This document shows, piece after piece, positions 32,369-44,330 of a stretch of DNA of 64,000 nucleotides (positions are counted from its first letter, which is position 1; the number at the start of each line of letters is the position of its first letter). A model generated the notes under the pieces. It made no database searches and had not been told where the DNA came from. It worked only from the letters and a program-made list of their open reading frames with translations. The translations under genes were made by a program, and so were the position numbers. This DNA is from Symbiotaphrina buchneri (taxonomy: Eukaryota; Ascomycota; Symbiotaphrinales; Symbiotaphrinaceae): positions 1,178,001 through 1,242,000 of the forward strand of contig BCIG01000001.1 in NCBI GenBank assembly GCA_001599915.1, in the 5' to 3' direction.

Positions 32369-33758
32369 ATGTCGACATATAACATTGTAGTGTTCGGTGG
32401 CGACCATTGTGGTCCAGAGGTGTGTTCTCTTTGATACGACAACAAGCGCTCACTCGACTAACTCAATGACCCTCTAGGTTACCAAAGAAGCTCTCAAGGT
32501 TAGCCCCGCCGTGCTCAGGACAGGGTCGTGCAGGAGGCTAACGCCTGGTCTAGGTCCTCAAGGTCGTCGACGAGGCGACGCCAAATGTCAAGTTCAACTT
32601 GCAAGAACACCTATTCGGAGGCGTAAGTTCCAATAAACAATACGACCCTAGGTTAACCGCCTCCTAACGAACCTTAGGCTTCAATTGACGCTACTGGCAA
32701 CCCTTTGACAGACGAGGCCCTGGCAGCAGCCAAAGCCGCCGATGCAGTAATTCTTGGTGCTATTGGAGGTCCTGTAAGTAATGCATTACCGGCCCGAAGG
32801 CCTGTCTTTGCCTTGATTTCTAATGAACATTGCAATTAGAAATGGGGAACAGGCGCCGTTCGTCCGGAGCAAGGCCTCCTCAAACTGAGGCAGCAAATGG
32901 GTACATTCGCCAACCTCCGGCCATGCAGCTTCGCCTCCGACAAGCTCGTCGAGAACTCCCCGCTCAAGGCTGAGATTTGCCGTGGCGTTGACTTCAACGT
33001 CATCCGGGAGCTGACTGGAGGAATCTACTTTGGAGAGCGGAAAGAGGATGATGGCAGCGGGTTTGCTTACGACACCGAACCCTACTCGAAGGCAGAAATC
33101 GAGCGTGTGACAAGAATGGCAGCATATCTGGCGCTACAGCACGACCCACCTCTGCCAGTATGGAGTCTGGACAAGGCCAATGTTTTGGCGACAAGTCGGC
33201 TATGGCGAAAGACAGTCACGGCTCTGATGGAGAAAGAATTCCCCCAGATAAAGTTGGGTCATCACCTGATCGACTCGGCGGCCATGTTGATGGTCAAGAA
33301 TCCCCGGGCACTGAACGGAATCATTGTTACCAGCAATTTGTTTGGGGACATCATTACGGATGAGGCCAGCGTTATTCCAGGAAGTCTGGGACTATTACCG
33401 AGTGCCAGTCTGAGTGCCATACCAGATGGCAAGTCAAAGGTGAATGGTATCTATGAGCCTATTCATGGTAGGTCCATATCCTGACCCCACAAGCCAACTA
33501 TCACTCATAAGCATAGGATCCGCCCCCGACATCTCCGGCAAGGGCATAGTCAACCCTGTTGCTGCGATTCTTTCTGTCGCAATGATGCTCAAGTACTCTC
33601 TGAAACTCCCGGAGCAAGCTGTATCCGTTGAAGAGGCCGTGCGGAGAGTTATAGATAAGGGCATTACAACCGCCGATATTGGTGGCTCCTCAAAGACTAG
33701 TGAAGTCGGTGATGCTGTCGTCGAGGAGCTGAAAAAGGTGCTTTCAGAGAAGAAATAG
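32369..33758 (+). CDS. LEU2: 3-isopropylmalate dehydrogenase
   Basis: This enzyme oxidises and decarboxylates 3-isopropylmalate with NAD+, the third step of leucine synthesis; it is cytosolic in fungi. There are six exons: 32369-32419, 32478-32498, 32554-32622, 32678-32773, 32840-33467 and 33517-33758, giving 368 aa. Four introns crowd into the first 470 bp, including a 21-bp exon 2. Motifs are [42 protein letters not shown], the signature [20 protein letters not shown] and [15 protein letters not shown]. No mitochondrial presequence is present, as expected. It converges on APC10. Confidence 0.97.
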
Positions 33759-34054
33759 TTCTCCTATATAAAAGTCAATCTTACTGCAATCATTCAGAAT
33801 GAAGAATTCCAACGCACCTGCTCCTTACCTCGATCATTTGACTCGATCTTTCGATTGCTCCACTGGTATTTGGAGAACCTGTCCTGGGCTTAATGGCCCT
33901 GAATTCGGCTTTGTCGTGACCAATGCCACGAAACTTCCAAATGGAGCTGCCAATGACCAGCAAATATGTCTTGCGCAAGCGGACAGCAGTGGTTCTGACA
34001 CCTTGCAGAAGGCAGCTGATTTTCCACGACTGCACCTCCACTCCATATTGTCTA

Positions 34055-35120
34055 TCACCTCAGCTCTGGATCCCGCGTCCAGGAAGGTTCTTCCAAAGGG
34101 TGCGCCCTATCCCTCTTTGTGGGACTCGGACCACGCGTATCCACTGATGGAATAGATTGGGTATCAGCGTTGGCCCCCTTATCCCTGGCATAAAGCTGAA
34201 GCCCTCGAATATGCGTATCCTTTCCATTCTGATGATTCTCGCTCACCCGCACCTGTACAAGAAATGCCCGAAGTACGTTGCCGGCCGTCTCTTTTAAACC
34301 CCATTCGTCGTCATCTTCATTGCCGCCCACACCAGTCAAGTCCACATCAATCCATCCCTTGGGTTGCTCGAAAGTCAATTCCACAAACTCCTGAAGATCG
34401 TGGTGTGAAGTGCCAGCCAAGAACGACATTTTGGTTGGTGTATAGGATTCGTCGTTATCGAAGTCTAGATACAATCGAATGTGCAAGATGCTGACCAACT
34501 TGAAGAAATGGATGTTGAGGAGATGGGGCTGGGGACCATCACTCCTATGATATCGAAGGGTCAGCGCCCAATGAAATAGAGTATTGCGAGAGATGGATTA
34601 TTGAAGGCTTAGTGGATATCTTACTGCCAGAAGAGGTTTGTATCTTCATCTCGAAGGGCTTCCACCCCGCAACCGGGCTTAGAAGTCGAGACCGTCCAGG
34701 AGGCAAGGTTGCCAATTTCTTTTAGGCCAGTGGTATCAAAAGTATCCAGCTTTTCTACACATTGATTTAGATTCATGCGACCAAATTGTGGATGTCTAGC
34801 TGACCTGTCTCTGGGCTATCTTCACCTTCGTCCTCCCCATCTTCAACGTCGGCCATCTCTTCCTCTTCGATAGCATCGTCTGCGCTTCCTCCTATGTCGG
34901 ATGTACTACTTTGATCTTCGAAAGTTTCCTCATCATCTTCATTTGCAAAGATCCCTGGAGACCCAGAGAGTGTTGTTCGAGGCATCTGGGCCTTGACGCG
35001 TAGAGGTACCGCTCGCGCGCCGGAGGTTGTACTGTTGTGTTTACCACCACCCGAACCTCGCACCGCACCGCATTGCACCAAAGGCTCGAACAGATCGCCG
35101 TATCGAAGGTTGGGCGCCAT
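34055..35120 (-). CDS. APC10: anaphase-promoting complex subunit 10 (DOC1)
   Basis: This is the APC/C substrate-recognition subunit with a DOC (galectin-like) domain; with Cdc20/Cdh1 it forms the D-box receptor. Exons are 35120-34805, 34754-34625 and 34544-34055, giving 311 aa. The N-terminal ~105 residues are fungal-specific and end in an acidic run (EEEEMADVEDGEDEGED). The DOC domain follows: GLKEIGNLASWTVSTSKPG, NLFWQSDGPQPHLLNIHFFK, RLYLDFDNDESYTPTKMSFL and RVSENHQNGKDTHIRGLQLY, all highly typical. The first intron uses an unusual GTCAGC donor. A second in-frame ATG, 12 bp upstream at 35132, is an equally possible start. Confidence 0.95.
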
Positions 35121-35707
35121 GATGCCAAGCATAAGCAGAGGTCCAGCTGATTAAGCAAGCCATCTCCGTGTGGCCCGGGTTTTCCTTCAGACTCCGGCAA
35201 AGTGGCTGTCAATCCAACCAATGACAGCGGCGACCAACAGATAAGCTCTGACAGGGCACAATGCTCGAACGGGAAGGTTTCCTAGCGGGCCTCGGAGACC
35301 TTTCCACATAAGATTAGCGAGCAGAAGCCAGGCCGAATTCGCTCCGTCCTCGAGCTGAGAGTGACGACAGCAGGACGCATCCGGTAAAATCTCTGACATG
35401 GCATTACCATAATCGTTTGTCCTTTTTGCACCGTGAAGTAAGCGGATGTACATCCCGTCAGCTGCCAGTGGGTAAACGGCGCTGGGACCGAAGTGATGAC
35501 CCCCGTATTCATTAGTATTACTACCCTGTAAGATGTAGTCATATCCGTCAGGCCCGGCATCATATGTTGGATGTGCATTTCACATCGTCTGACATATATG
35601 AACATCACCCAGCCCTCATCTCAAGTTGAATCCCATCACACCCCGAATTTTGACCGACACATTGCCAGTTTTCAGAGAGCGTTCAGCAGCAAACAAATTC
35701 CAGCGCG
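35121..35707. promoter_or_regulatory. divergent promoter, APC10 / PY-motif protein
   Basis: These 587 bp lie between two divergent starts. The overlapping minus-strand open frames here lack protein character. No specific regulatory motif is recognised. Confidence 0.4.
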
Positions 35708-36071
35708 ATGGCGAGTTTGCTTTTGGGTTGCGGCACGCTGATCTGCAAGTAAGCTTTCACCAGATCTGCCCCTCCACCCGCCCACCCAATGGTCCGCCAC
35801 TTTAGTTTCAACGGTCAACGGCTCTGTTGATGGGCTCTCGATGTTCATGGTTACGGTAGCCGATGCTAACTGTCGTTTCATCAATAGCTTCTCATCTAGC
35901 CAGCGCCGAAAGAGACGAGCCAAGCAGGAATACGCTGCGAGGTTCGAAGAACTCAAAGAAGAAAATGCAAAACGTGTCCGTGGTCTTTCAGATCCTTCAG
36001 TCATCGTACCAGGGGAACCACCCAGTTATGAAAGTGTCGCTCAAGACCGTCCAGACTCAGCACAATCGTGA
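35708..36071 (+). CDS. PY-motif microprotein of 74 aa
   Basis: Two exons, 35708-35748 and 35888-36071, give MASLLLGCGTLICNFSSSQR followed by a basic, Lys/Arg-rich helix (RRKRRAKQEYAARFEELKEE) and a tail containing EPPSYESV. PPSY fits a PPxY ligand for WW domains, such as those of the Rsp5/Nedd4 ubiquitin ligase. The first 12 residues are short and hydrophobic and could anchor or lipidate the protein (two Cys). Phase, a clean gtaagc donor and an atag acceptor support the 139-nt intron. No family name is known to me. Confidence 0.6.
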
Positions 36072-37075
36072 GAGATGAAAACCCGGCTTTGATGTCGGGG
36101 GTATAACGGCATGAAATGAAGCTGGCAGGATGAATGAATGATGACTTAGATTCGGGTCCTATGCACAGCGGGGTTGGTCTTTATCGGCGTATGTTAAAAA
36201 GGATGGGAGCGGTCTGGGGCTTCTGGGGTTCTGCGGAGTTCCTTGCCAAAAGCATGAATTGGATTCTGCTTTTCGAATTTCTGGTTAGCTCGAGATGGCT
36301 TTATGTATCCCTTCTGAACAGCTACTTTCGGTTTTGCATGAAGCCTTTAGTTGCCCTCGACGCTATATGATACCTCATCACGGGTTAGCTCGCAGTCAGA
36401 GATCTAACTGCGATCGGCTTTTCAACTTTCCGAAATACAATGATCAATTTTTGCTGCAAGCATAAGGGACGTTTCTCATTTGCACTAAACTTGCTCTAAG
36501 GATATCAAAGTGACCATCTTCATGCCTATTCTAATGTCCAGTTCGTCTACAGGAACGTGAAGCGCGGAATAAGGGATGATTTTCATGGGAATACGCATGG
36601 CCATACAAAGATGAACTCCATAGACCATGGCAATATCGGAATGCTAAAATCGCCAGAAATTGCATTATCTATGAGTGGACTAAAATTGAATGTGTTATGT
36701 GTGGATTGCCCTCAGCTGAGGGTGTACCCGTCATACGGTTTTCATTCGAACAGGGAGGCCGGAAGGTAAGGCTGAATAAGCGGATCAGGGGAAAAAGGGG
36801 CCCGTACGAAAGTGCCGTATTGGCGGTCTAGCCGCTCTTAGCTCGACGCGTCTCTCTCGGTTCCAAGATTTCCCGCGTTCCGTGGCGATGGTCACCCCAT
36901 GATAGACAGATCGCTGAATTGCAAATTTCCGAGTGCAAGAATTCCCTCACTACAGGTATTTATCCCACCATCCTGCTGCTGCCTGTGAACCTTGGGGATT
37001 CTTTGTTTCTTCAAACAGGATCAGTGCAGTCTCCACCTCACCGACTCCTGGCTCTCTTCCCCCGAAACCGTCGCC
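36072..37075. other. intergenic, PY protein to SCS7
   Basis: This is about 1 kb of AT-rich DNA with short open frames only. The last ~200 bp before 37076 are the probable SCS7 promoter and leader. No RNA gene or repeat is recognised. Confidence 0.5.
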
Positions 37076-38373
37076 ATGCCGGCGAGGACACTCCCTACCA
37101 TTCTGAGATCGGACTTGGCGAAACATAACACTAAGAACTCATGCTATGTTACGATCGGAACGAAGGTGTTTGATGTGACAACCTTCCTCGAAGATCATCC
37201 GGGAGGCGACGATCTCATCTTGGAATATGCAGGGAAGGATGTGCGCGATATTATGGGGGACGAGATATCTCATGCTCATTCCGAATCGGCCTATGAAATG
37301 CTGGACGAATATTTGATTGGGTTCCTCCCGACCGAACCCGTCCTGAAAACTGCTACGAAGAGTCAACATCCGGATGAAATTCTTCCGATGCCTCCGTCAG
37401 ACAAAGGGTTGAAGGAACTGCAGGCAGACGGCGCTATCGATGCGGCGGAGGTCAAACCTGTGTATGAAGCGACCGGTATGTCTTCCGAGGAGGATCTCTC
37501 GAAAGAGACGGACCTAGCTTCGGACTACCAGAAACACAAATTCCTGGATTTGGAGAAACCCCTTCTAAAGCAGCTGTGGTTTGGGGGCTTCTCCAAGAAG
37601 TTCTACCTCGAACAAGTCCATAGGCCTCGGCATTACAAAGGAGGAGCATCGGCACCCCTGTTTGGCAATTTTCTCGAGCCACTAAGCAAAACCCCGTGGT
37701 GGGTTGTACCTATTTTATGGCTGCCCTGTATCACATACGGTACCTATGTTGCGGCATCGGGTTTGAACAATCTCCCTGCAACAATAGCTTATTTTCTTAC
37801 TGGCCTGGCAATCTGGACATTGGTGGAGTATGGCTTGCATCGCTGCTTGTTCCACATTGATGAGTATGCCGCCCTTTACATGGTGATCAACTTATCTTTG
37901 CTAACGATCCGTCAGGCATCTGCCGGACAACCGCGTCGGTATCACGCTTCATTTCCTGCTACATGGCGTCCACCATTATCTTCCCATGGACAAGCTAAGG
38001 CTTGTAATGCCTCCGGCTATGTTCCTTATACTCGCAACGCCATTCTGGAAGCTGGCACACACGGTCTTCTTTTACAACTGGTATGCTGCGACCGCTGTCT
38101 TTTGCGGCGGGATATTTGGGTATATCTGCTATGATATGACGCACTACTTTCTGCATCACCGCAAGTAAGTTTCTGTCCCAGTACGACTTAGGTCTCTGAA
38201 CGCCATTCTGATATATTCATGATAGCTTGCCATTGTATTACCGAGAATTGAAGAGATACCATCTGCAGCATCATTTCGCAGACTACGAGAATGGTTACGG
38301 CGTGACGAGCCGTTTCTGGGATACCGTATTCGGCACAGAGCTTCCTCCACCAAATGCAGCCAAAGCAGCATAG
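37076..38373 (+). CDS. SCS7: ceramide fatty-acid 2-hydroxylase (SCS7/FAH)
   Basis: This ER membrane enzyme hydroxylates the very-long-chain fatty acid of ceramide at C2. Exons are 37076-37863, 37916-38164 and 38226-38373, giving 394 aa. The N-terminal cytochrome b5 domain has the heme motif FLEDHPGGDD (about residue 38). The C-terminal di-iron hydroxylase domain has EYGLHRCLFHID, LHFLLHGVHHYLPMD, TPFWKLAHTVFFYNWYAA and YHLQHHFADYENGYGVTSRF, carrying the expected histidine boxes. Several hydrophobic segments flank them. The ATG at 37076 gives a start close to that of known homologues; a longer open frame upstream (from 36992) is probably leader. Confidence 0.96.
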
Positions 38374-38967
38374 GCCATATTTTGAGGACCGTTTCCGTGC
38401 ATTTGAAGGGTGTCGGGGTTTGCGCACGCGCCGGCAGTGGTTGACTGGATGGCGTTATTGTCGCTGGAGAGTACTGGACGGCTCCTCTTCACTCTTGTCA
38501 TAGATTGGCGATACGCCTTGTTAATATCTTAGTACCCAATAATAGCTTAATTGATGATCTCCCTAATCATTATAGTCTGAATCAATGCCTGTCTTTGGAC
38601 AGTTTTTGAGGGGTTGACAGATCAAGTGTATTAAAGTGTATCGATCCCTCTTGAGTTCCTATTTGGTCTAGCTTAGGGAGTAGTCACGTGCATGCACTGC
38701 CGCCATTTCTTCGGCCACCACCTGCGTTTTCTGTCCATCCACACAGCACGGCCCGCTCTTTCGCCGCAAGGACAATAATCTAACAAACGAAATAAGCAAG
38801 GAGAAAATTGGACCGGTCGTACCGGATATTGCACCTGTCGGCTTGCAAGTATAGGGTTCGCCTACTTACAGCTTTGCCAAAGTCCTACATCTAACGGGCC
38901 GCAAGTGAACCTCTCCCCTCTGGTTGCTGGCTTGCCTTAGCAACAATCACATACCAATACACATACA
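38374..38967. other. intergenic, SCS7 to RBM39-like gene
   Basis: This stretch holds the 3' flank of SCS7 and the promoter of the splicing factor gene. It contains cacgtgca near 38684 (an E-box-like CACGTG core). Nothing else stands out. Confidence 0.45.
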
Positions 38968-40927
38968 ATGTCAGGTTTAGACGTCGAGGCTCTCCTTGAG
39001 TCTACGGCAAAGCCATCAGGCGCAGAGCCAGCAGACGTCCCTCGTTCGGCAGACCGTGATGACCGCCGTAGGCATGGGAGCCGGGACGACCGACGAGATC
39101 GTGATCGTGATCGCTATCGTGATGATAGTCGAGAACGTGACAGGGAGCGGAGGCGTCGCGACCGGAGTCGTGACAGACGCCGGGACAAGGATGTGGATGG
39201 CGACGAAGAGATGAGGAGTCCGACGGGCAGTCACAGGAGCAGCAGGAAGAGGAGCAGAAGCCGTGGAAGCGATCGCCGGCACTCTCGCCGTGAGCGTCAT
39301 CGAGACTCTGCTGACCCTGAGGACTCAAATAGGGGATCTGGAGGTGACTTCTATCGTGGAGTCGGTCGGCCGCATACTCGATCACGATCACCCGAGGGTG
39401 ACAGGTATTATAGGCCAAATGGTCGAGGCCATCGAGATCGCGACGAACCAGAAGAAAAGGACGGCGATCGCTCCAGAGGCGTGAGTGGCAGGGATAGGGA
39501 TCGCCGCCGTGCGAGCCCTCCCCCCAAGAGAGGCCGTACCAAGTCGCCAACTCCCCAATTGACAGAAGACGAACGTGATCGCCGTACAGTTTTCGTGCAA
39601 CAACTTGCTGCTCGCTTGCGGACTAAAGAGCTGATTGCTTTCTTCGAGAAGGTCGGCCCAGTCAAAGAGGCCCAGATTGTTAAGGACAGAGTCAGCGGAA
39701 GATCCAAGGGGTAAGTCTAAGGATTTCTTGTCTCTACAGTCTGCTAACAACTATACAGCGTCGGTTATGTGGAATTCAAGAATGAGGAATCCGTGCCGCT
39801 TGCCATCCAACTTACCGGACAGAAGCTTCTAGGTATCCCGATTATCGCCCAACTCACGGAAGCAGAGAAGAATCGTCAAGCACGGACTGGGGAGACTTCT
39901 CATAGCAATCCCAACCAGGTCCCATTCCACAGGTTGTATGTTGGAAACATTCACTTCAGTATCACTGAAAGCGACTTGCAGAATGTTTTCGAACCTTTCG
40001 GGGAACTTGAATTTGTCCAGCTGCAAAAAGAAGAAGGTGGACGTAGCAGGGGCTACGGTTTTGTACAGTGAGTAACATCATCCTCTTTATTTGGTTCTAA
40101 TCTCTGATGCATATCCAGGTTCCGTGATCCACACCAAGCGCGCGAGGCATTGGAAAAGATGAACGGTTTCGATCTTGCAGGTCGACCTATCCGCGTTGGT
40201 CTCGGAAATGATAAGTTTACTCCCGAATCGACTGCAAATCTTTTGCAACGCTTCCAAGGGCAGAACCAACCACACTACCAAGGCTCAGCATTCTCAGGCT
40301 CCGGAGGCCGTGGAGCCCATGCTGGTGGCTCTGGCGGTAACTTCGACCGTGCAGGCGGTCGCGATAATGATAAAGGAACTAGGGGTGCAAGTGCTCTGGA
40401 CGATACTGACGTTGCCGGTGTAAACTTCAACAACTACTCAAGAGACGCTTTGATGAGAAAGCTCGCGAGAACCGATGAGACTGCTGCTGAGACTGCCGCT
40501 GCCGCGAATGAAAAGCTGAAGCTAGCTAAACCGAAGACAGAGTCGAAACCATTGCCAGCAAGTGTGAACATGGCCAGCAGGTGTGTGGTCTTGAGGAACA
40601 TGTTCGATCCCGCTGAGTATGAAACATTCCCAAAACCATTTGTGAACATCTCACTGACGTCTGCACAGAGAAGAAGGAGAAAACTGGGTTAAAGAACTCG
40701 AAGATGATGTCCGCGCAGAATGCGAGGAGAAGTATGGCCACGTGGTCCACATCGCCGTTGATCCGAACACCCAGGGCGATATCTACCTCAAATTTGATCG
40801 GGTCCAGGGTGGTGAAAATGCAATCAAAGGTCTCAATGGTAGATTCTTTGGTGGCAGGCAGATCAGTGCTACGCCAATCGTCGATGCTGTCTATAGCAGT
40901 TTGTTCTCTCGCAGCAAAGCGATCTAA
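38968..40927 (+). CDS. RBM39/Rsd1-type splicing factor
   Basis: This nuclear SR-like RNA-binding protein of 602 aa is related to human CAPER-alpha/RBM39 and S. pombe Rsd1. Exons are 38968-39710, 39759-40067, 40119-40616 and 40669-40927; all phases agree. The N-terminal ~190 residues are an RD/RS-rich low-complexity arm. RRM1 begins at [23 protein letters not shown]2 at [20 protein letters not shown] with RGYGFVQF. The C-terminal third RRM has [20 protein letters not shown] and [20 protein letters not shown], matching a U2AF-homology motif (UHM) that binds ULM peptides of SF3B1 or U2AF. A Gly-rich linker lies between RRM2 and the UHM. Confidence 0.95.
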
Positions 40928-42240
40928 AGTGGACTGATGCTTGTCTACAACTCTTATAGGATCCTTACAGTAAGAGCTTCGCCCACTTGAGATCCTGGAT
41001 CTTGCTAATGAGGGTTGCTGCCTACAGCATCTCGGTCTTGGCCCACATGGACCCGTTTACGTCTCCCCGCCTCTTCAGGCTGCACTGCCAGCTAGTACTG
41101 CAAACTCACTGATCGTCTAGGCTTTGCACAGATCTCGGGACTTACGGTCACTGTGACACCTACTGCAATTCACAGGACTTGTGGTCTGCTGATTGGAGTC
41201 CTTGCATCTTGGCAGTGCCCATCTACGCTTCCAGCATCTCCTCAGCTGACTTTACATCCGTTCTTCTCCAGTCTTCACTTGATGCACTTGGCTCAATGTC
41301 CCCTTGGTCATAGGTCCTTCCGTCACATCACTTGCCTGGAAGCTATTGCGGGTCTGGTCGATACGAGTCTGCATATGAAGGACGCTTTTTGTACATCCAT
41401 CGTAGCTTCGAGGTTAGCATACAAAACTTATTCTAAGCTGCTCTTATTGCATCTCAGACCAGGAACAATTGGGGGAATCTTCGCGCTTCTGTGGCTCAGC
41501 TGAGCTTTTAGGATTCTGTAATGTGACGACCTGTAGTCCATGGATATCAGGCTTTTTGCACTGGCTGTCCGCTCGCGATATTTGGGTTTTAACGTAGGTG
41601 ACCAGCACACAAAGCATGACTCCATCCTAGCGTACTGTCTACGTAGAGATTGTGCTATGACCACTGAACAGATATCGATCTTCGGTCCAGAGTTGCTGCA
41701 TCATCCCTTGTCCTTTCACTTTCGTTAACCAGCGGCGTAGCCAAGGGGTCAGGCTCAATACGGTGGCTGCTTCGTGATTGGTCGGATCCATCGTGGTGCA
41801 TTTACGGCCAAGACCAGGCTGCTCCCACCTGCCAGCTACTCGCTCAGATTATGGACTCTCTATCTGCGGCACTTCCTGAAATGCATTGCACCATAATCGT
41901 GGGGAAGTGATATTTGTGTTGACATCCTTTTCCTGCGGTGGTAGTCCAATTGACGTGCAGTGTGCTCAATCTCAAAGCCGCTGGAGCTGGTCTCCGTGCA
42001 CGGCAAGATCGAAAAGCGGCGGATTCCCCGGTTTATCAATCTGTGGCAGGACCCAAAAACCACATGAATCTTGCTATATGGCTATTGGCTGCTCGATAGG
42101 GTCTTGTGAGAGCGGCCCTGCAGCAAGCACGTTGGCGTAGCGTCAAGCTCTGAGCCGGGCGACAACTCTGTCGGACGCCCAGACATATCACCGTTGAGCC
42201 CAATCAGCCGGAGCTACTCATGTTCGCGACGAGCAAGACA
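40928..42240. other. intergenic, RBM39-like gene to PP2C gene
   Basis: In these 1.3 kb no frame shows sustained coding character, and no tRNA or repeat is recognised. The right end is the inferred promoter of the PP2C gene. Confidence 0.5.
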
Positions 42241-44330
42241 ATGACTGCGACCAGGGCAGCCTGCAGAGCTGTCACTGGCATGACGGACCTCGCTCGCATC
42301 GCTGCCCCGAGAAAGCTGAACCGTGAAAAAGGTCGACAGCAGTGGACTTTGGCCGACTCATATGGTACGGAGAGGTGCACATGGAGACTTTACAGATGAC
42401 CTCAGGCTAATTTGATTCTCTCCCTTTAGACTTCATATGGTTGTTTGTACGCCTAGTTTCACGACCTTTGCCTACCAGAACGTCAAGACCCTCCAATTCC
42501 CGTTGCTTTGAGCGGAGAAGTCCATTGGCTACTCAGAGAAAGCGGCATATATTCAGCGCCATCAGCCCCTGTACCTATAGCGAGTCAAACGTTGCCGGGT
42601 CCTTACAAGTACGATATTTTCATGACTACTTTGTGACCCATCTTCCATCCTCATCACTCCACCCGGATTCCCGGTCGCCGAGGGGACCCCATCACAAATT
42701 GCCTCGTGCAGAATCAACCCCTCATACACCAGGACCAGGTCCGTCACCTGCGGCTGCTCCACCAATCGGTGCTACCAGGGACACAACTGTCGTACGAATC
42801 CCTCTACGGAGCGCGAAACATCATTTCGGTGCGTCACAAGCCAGAGGAACAAGGCCATACAATGAAGATGCATACCAAGCTGGAGTGATCGAGCTCCCCG
42901 CATTTGCGAGGAGAGCTCCAATGTCTCTGACCAGATCGCGAGGAGGTTCACTAGACGGTGAAGGAACGTCCGCCGAAGGGCCTGGCGGGGATCCACAAGT
43001 GTTCTATTTCGGAGTATTCGATGGCCATGGTGGTAGCGAATGTAGTGACTGGCTCAAGGACAACCTGCATCGGTACATCGAGGATGCTGCGAAGCTGTTC
43101 GAGTTGCAATCCAGCTTGAAGAAGAAATCTGAAGATTTAGTACACGGCTCGGCATCGCAAGATGCTCCGGGATCTGGCGCCAAAACACAGATAAAAAATT
43201 CGCAAGGAGATGAACAATCCATCCCCATATCAGATGAAGTCGGCGCACCGCCTATAAAACTGCCGAAGCTGGATGATAATAATCCACGAGAGGGCGAACG
43301 AACACCGATTGAAGGAGCGGCCCCGATAGTCCAACCCTCAAATACGGAGAAAGCAGAGGGTTTGGAGCATGGACTGGTCACAGAGTGGAGGAGAATTGTT
43401 GGCGGATACTTTCGACGATTTAGGCCTGAATACTTCTCTGTTGCCAGTGGAGGACAAGGTCACGGTGCCGAGCACACCAATGTCGACGGAAGGCAATCGA
43501 ATTTATTGGGTGAGTCCATTCAAGAAGGCGTCCCTATCGAGACCGTCGTGTCCTATGCATTTCTCAAAGCAGATTTGGACTTCATCATGGCACAAGCTGC
43601 AAAGGAAGACCCCGATGACCTAGTGCACGCCGAGAAAGCGTTGAACGACAGTGAGATCCTCGGAGAGCCTGCCAAAACAAGGACCTCGAAACGCTTCAAG
43701 GGTGGCAGTACATGCAGCGTTGCGATGATCTCGACGCCGACTCCGACCCCGTTCTGGCATCCAGCGGCCACTTCTACGATTCTCGTGTCCCATGTGGGTG
43801 ACACTCGTATTCTGCTGTGTGCCACATCGACTGGCTTAGCACTCCCCTTGACCACGAACCACCACCCCTCTTCTCCGGGGGAAGGAAACCGCCTCAGACG
43901 TTATGCACGTACTTTCGTCACAGATTCTTTTGGGGAAGAGCGCATGACCGGACTGGCCAATACCCGTGCCTTTGGTGACATGCAGTCAAAGCGCATTGGC
44001 GTTTCTGCAGAACCAGAGATCCGTCGGATCGAAGTGAGGCCGGCACAGTACTCGTTCTTGGTTCTGGTCTCAGATGGTATAAGCGGAACATTGGAAGATC
44101 AGGAAGTCGTGGATATCGTCAAGGAGGCTAGGACTCCTGAGCAGGCAGCAAGGGATGTGGTCAGCTTTGCTACAGAAGTCAGTGCGGATGGCGATAACTG
44201 CACGTGCCTTGTTGTCCGTCTAGGCGGATGGGAGAGGAGAATAGAAGGGGGACTTGGCTCCATGGGTACAAAGGAGATCAGGGATTGGCGGCGTCAGGAA
44301 GCTATGGATCCTCGTAACCGGAAAACTTGA
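42241..44330 (+). CDS. PP2C-type Ser/Thr phosphatase, probably mitochondrial
   Basis: This is a metal-dependent protein phosphatase of about 674 aa. The main exon, from 42430, has no usable ATG at its front. An upstream exon 42241-42364, starting MTATRAACRAVTGMTDLARI, joins it in phase across a 65-nt intron (gtacgg, branch gctaat, acctttag-type end). The early sequence is Arg/Ser-rich and nearly free of acidic residues, which suits mitochondrial import. PP2C motifs are RGTRPYNEDAYQ, FGVFDGHGGSECSDWLKDNL, GGSTCSVAMIS, VSHVGDTRILLC, TRAFGDMQSKRIGVSAEPEI, VLVSDGISG and SADGDNCTCLVV. An acidic insert (residues ~240-330) interrupts the domain. It resembles the fungal Ptc5/Ptc6 group, which acts on pyruvate dehydrogenase or in mitophagy; which one is not settled. 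Confidence 0.85.
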
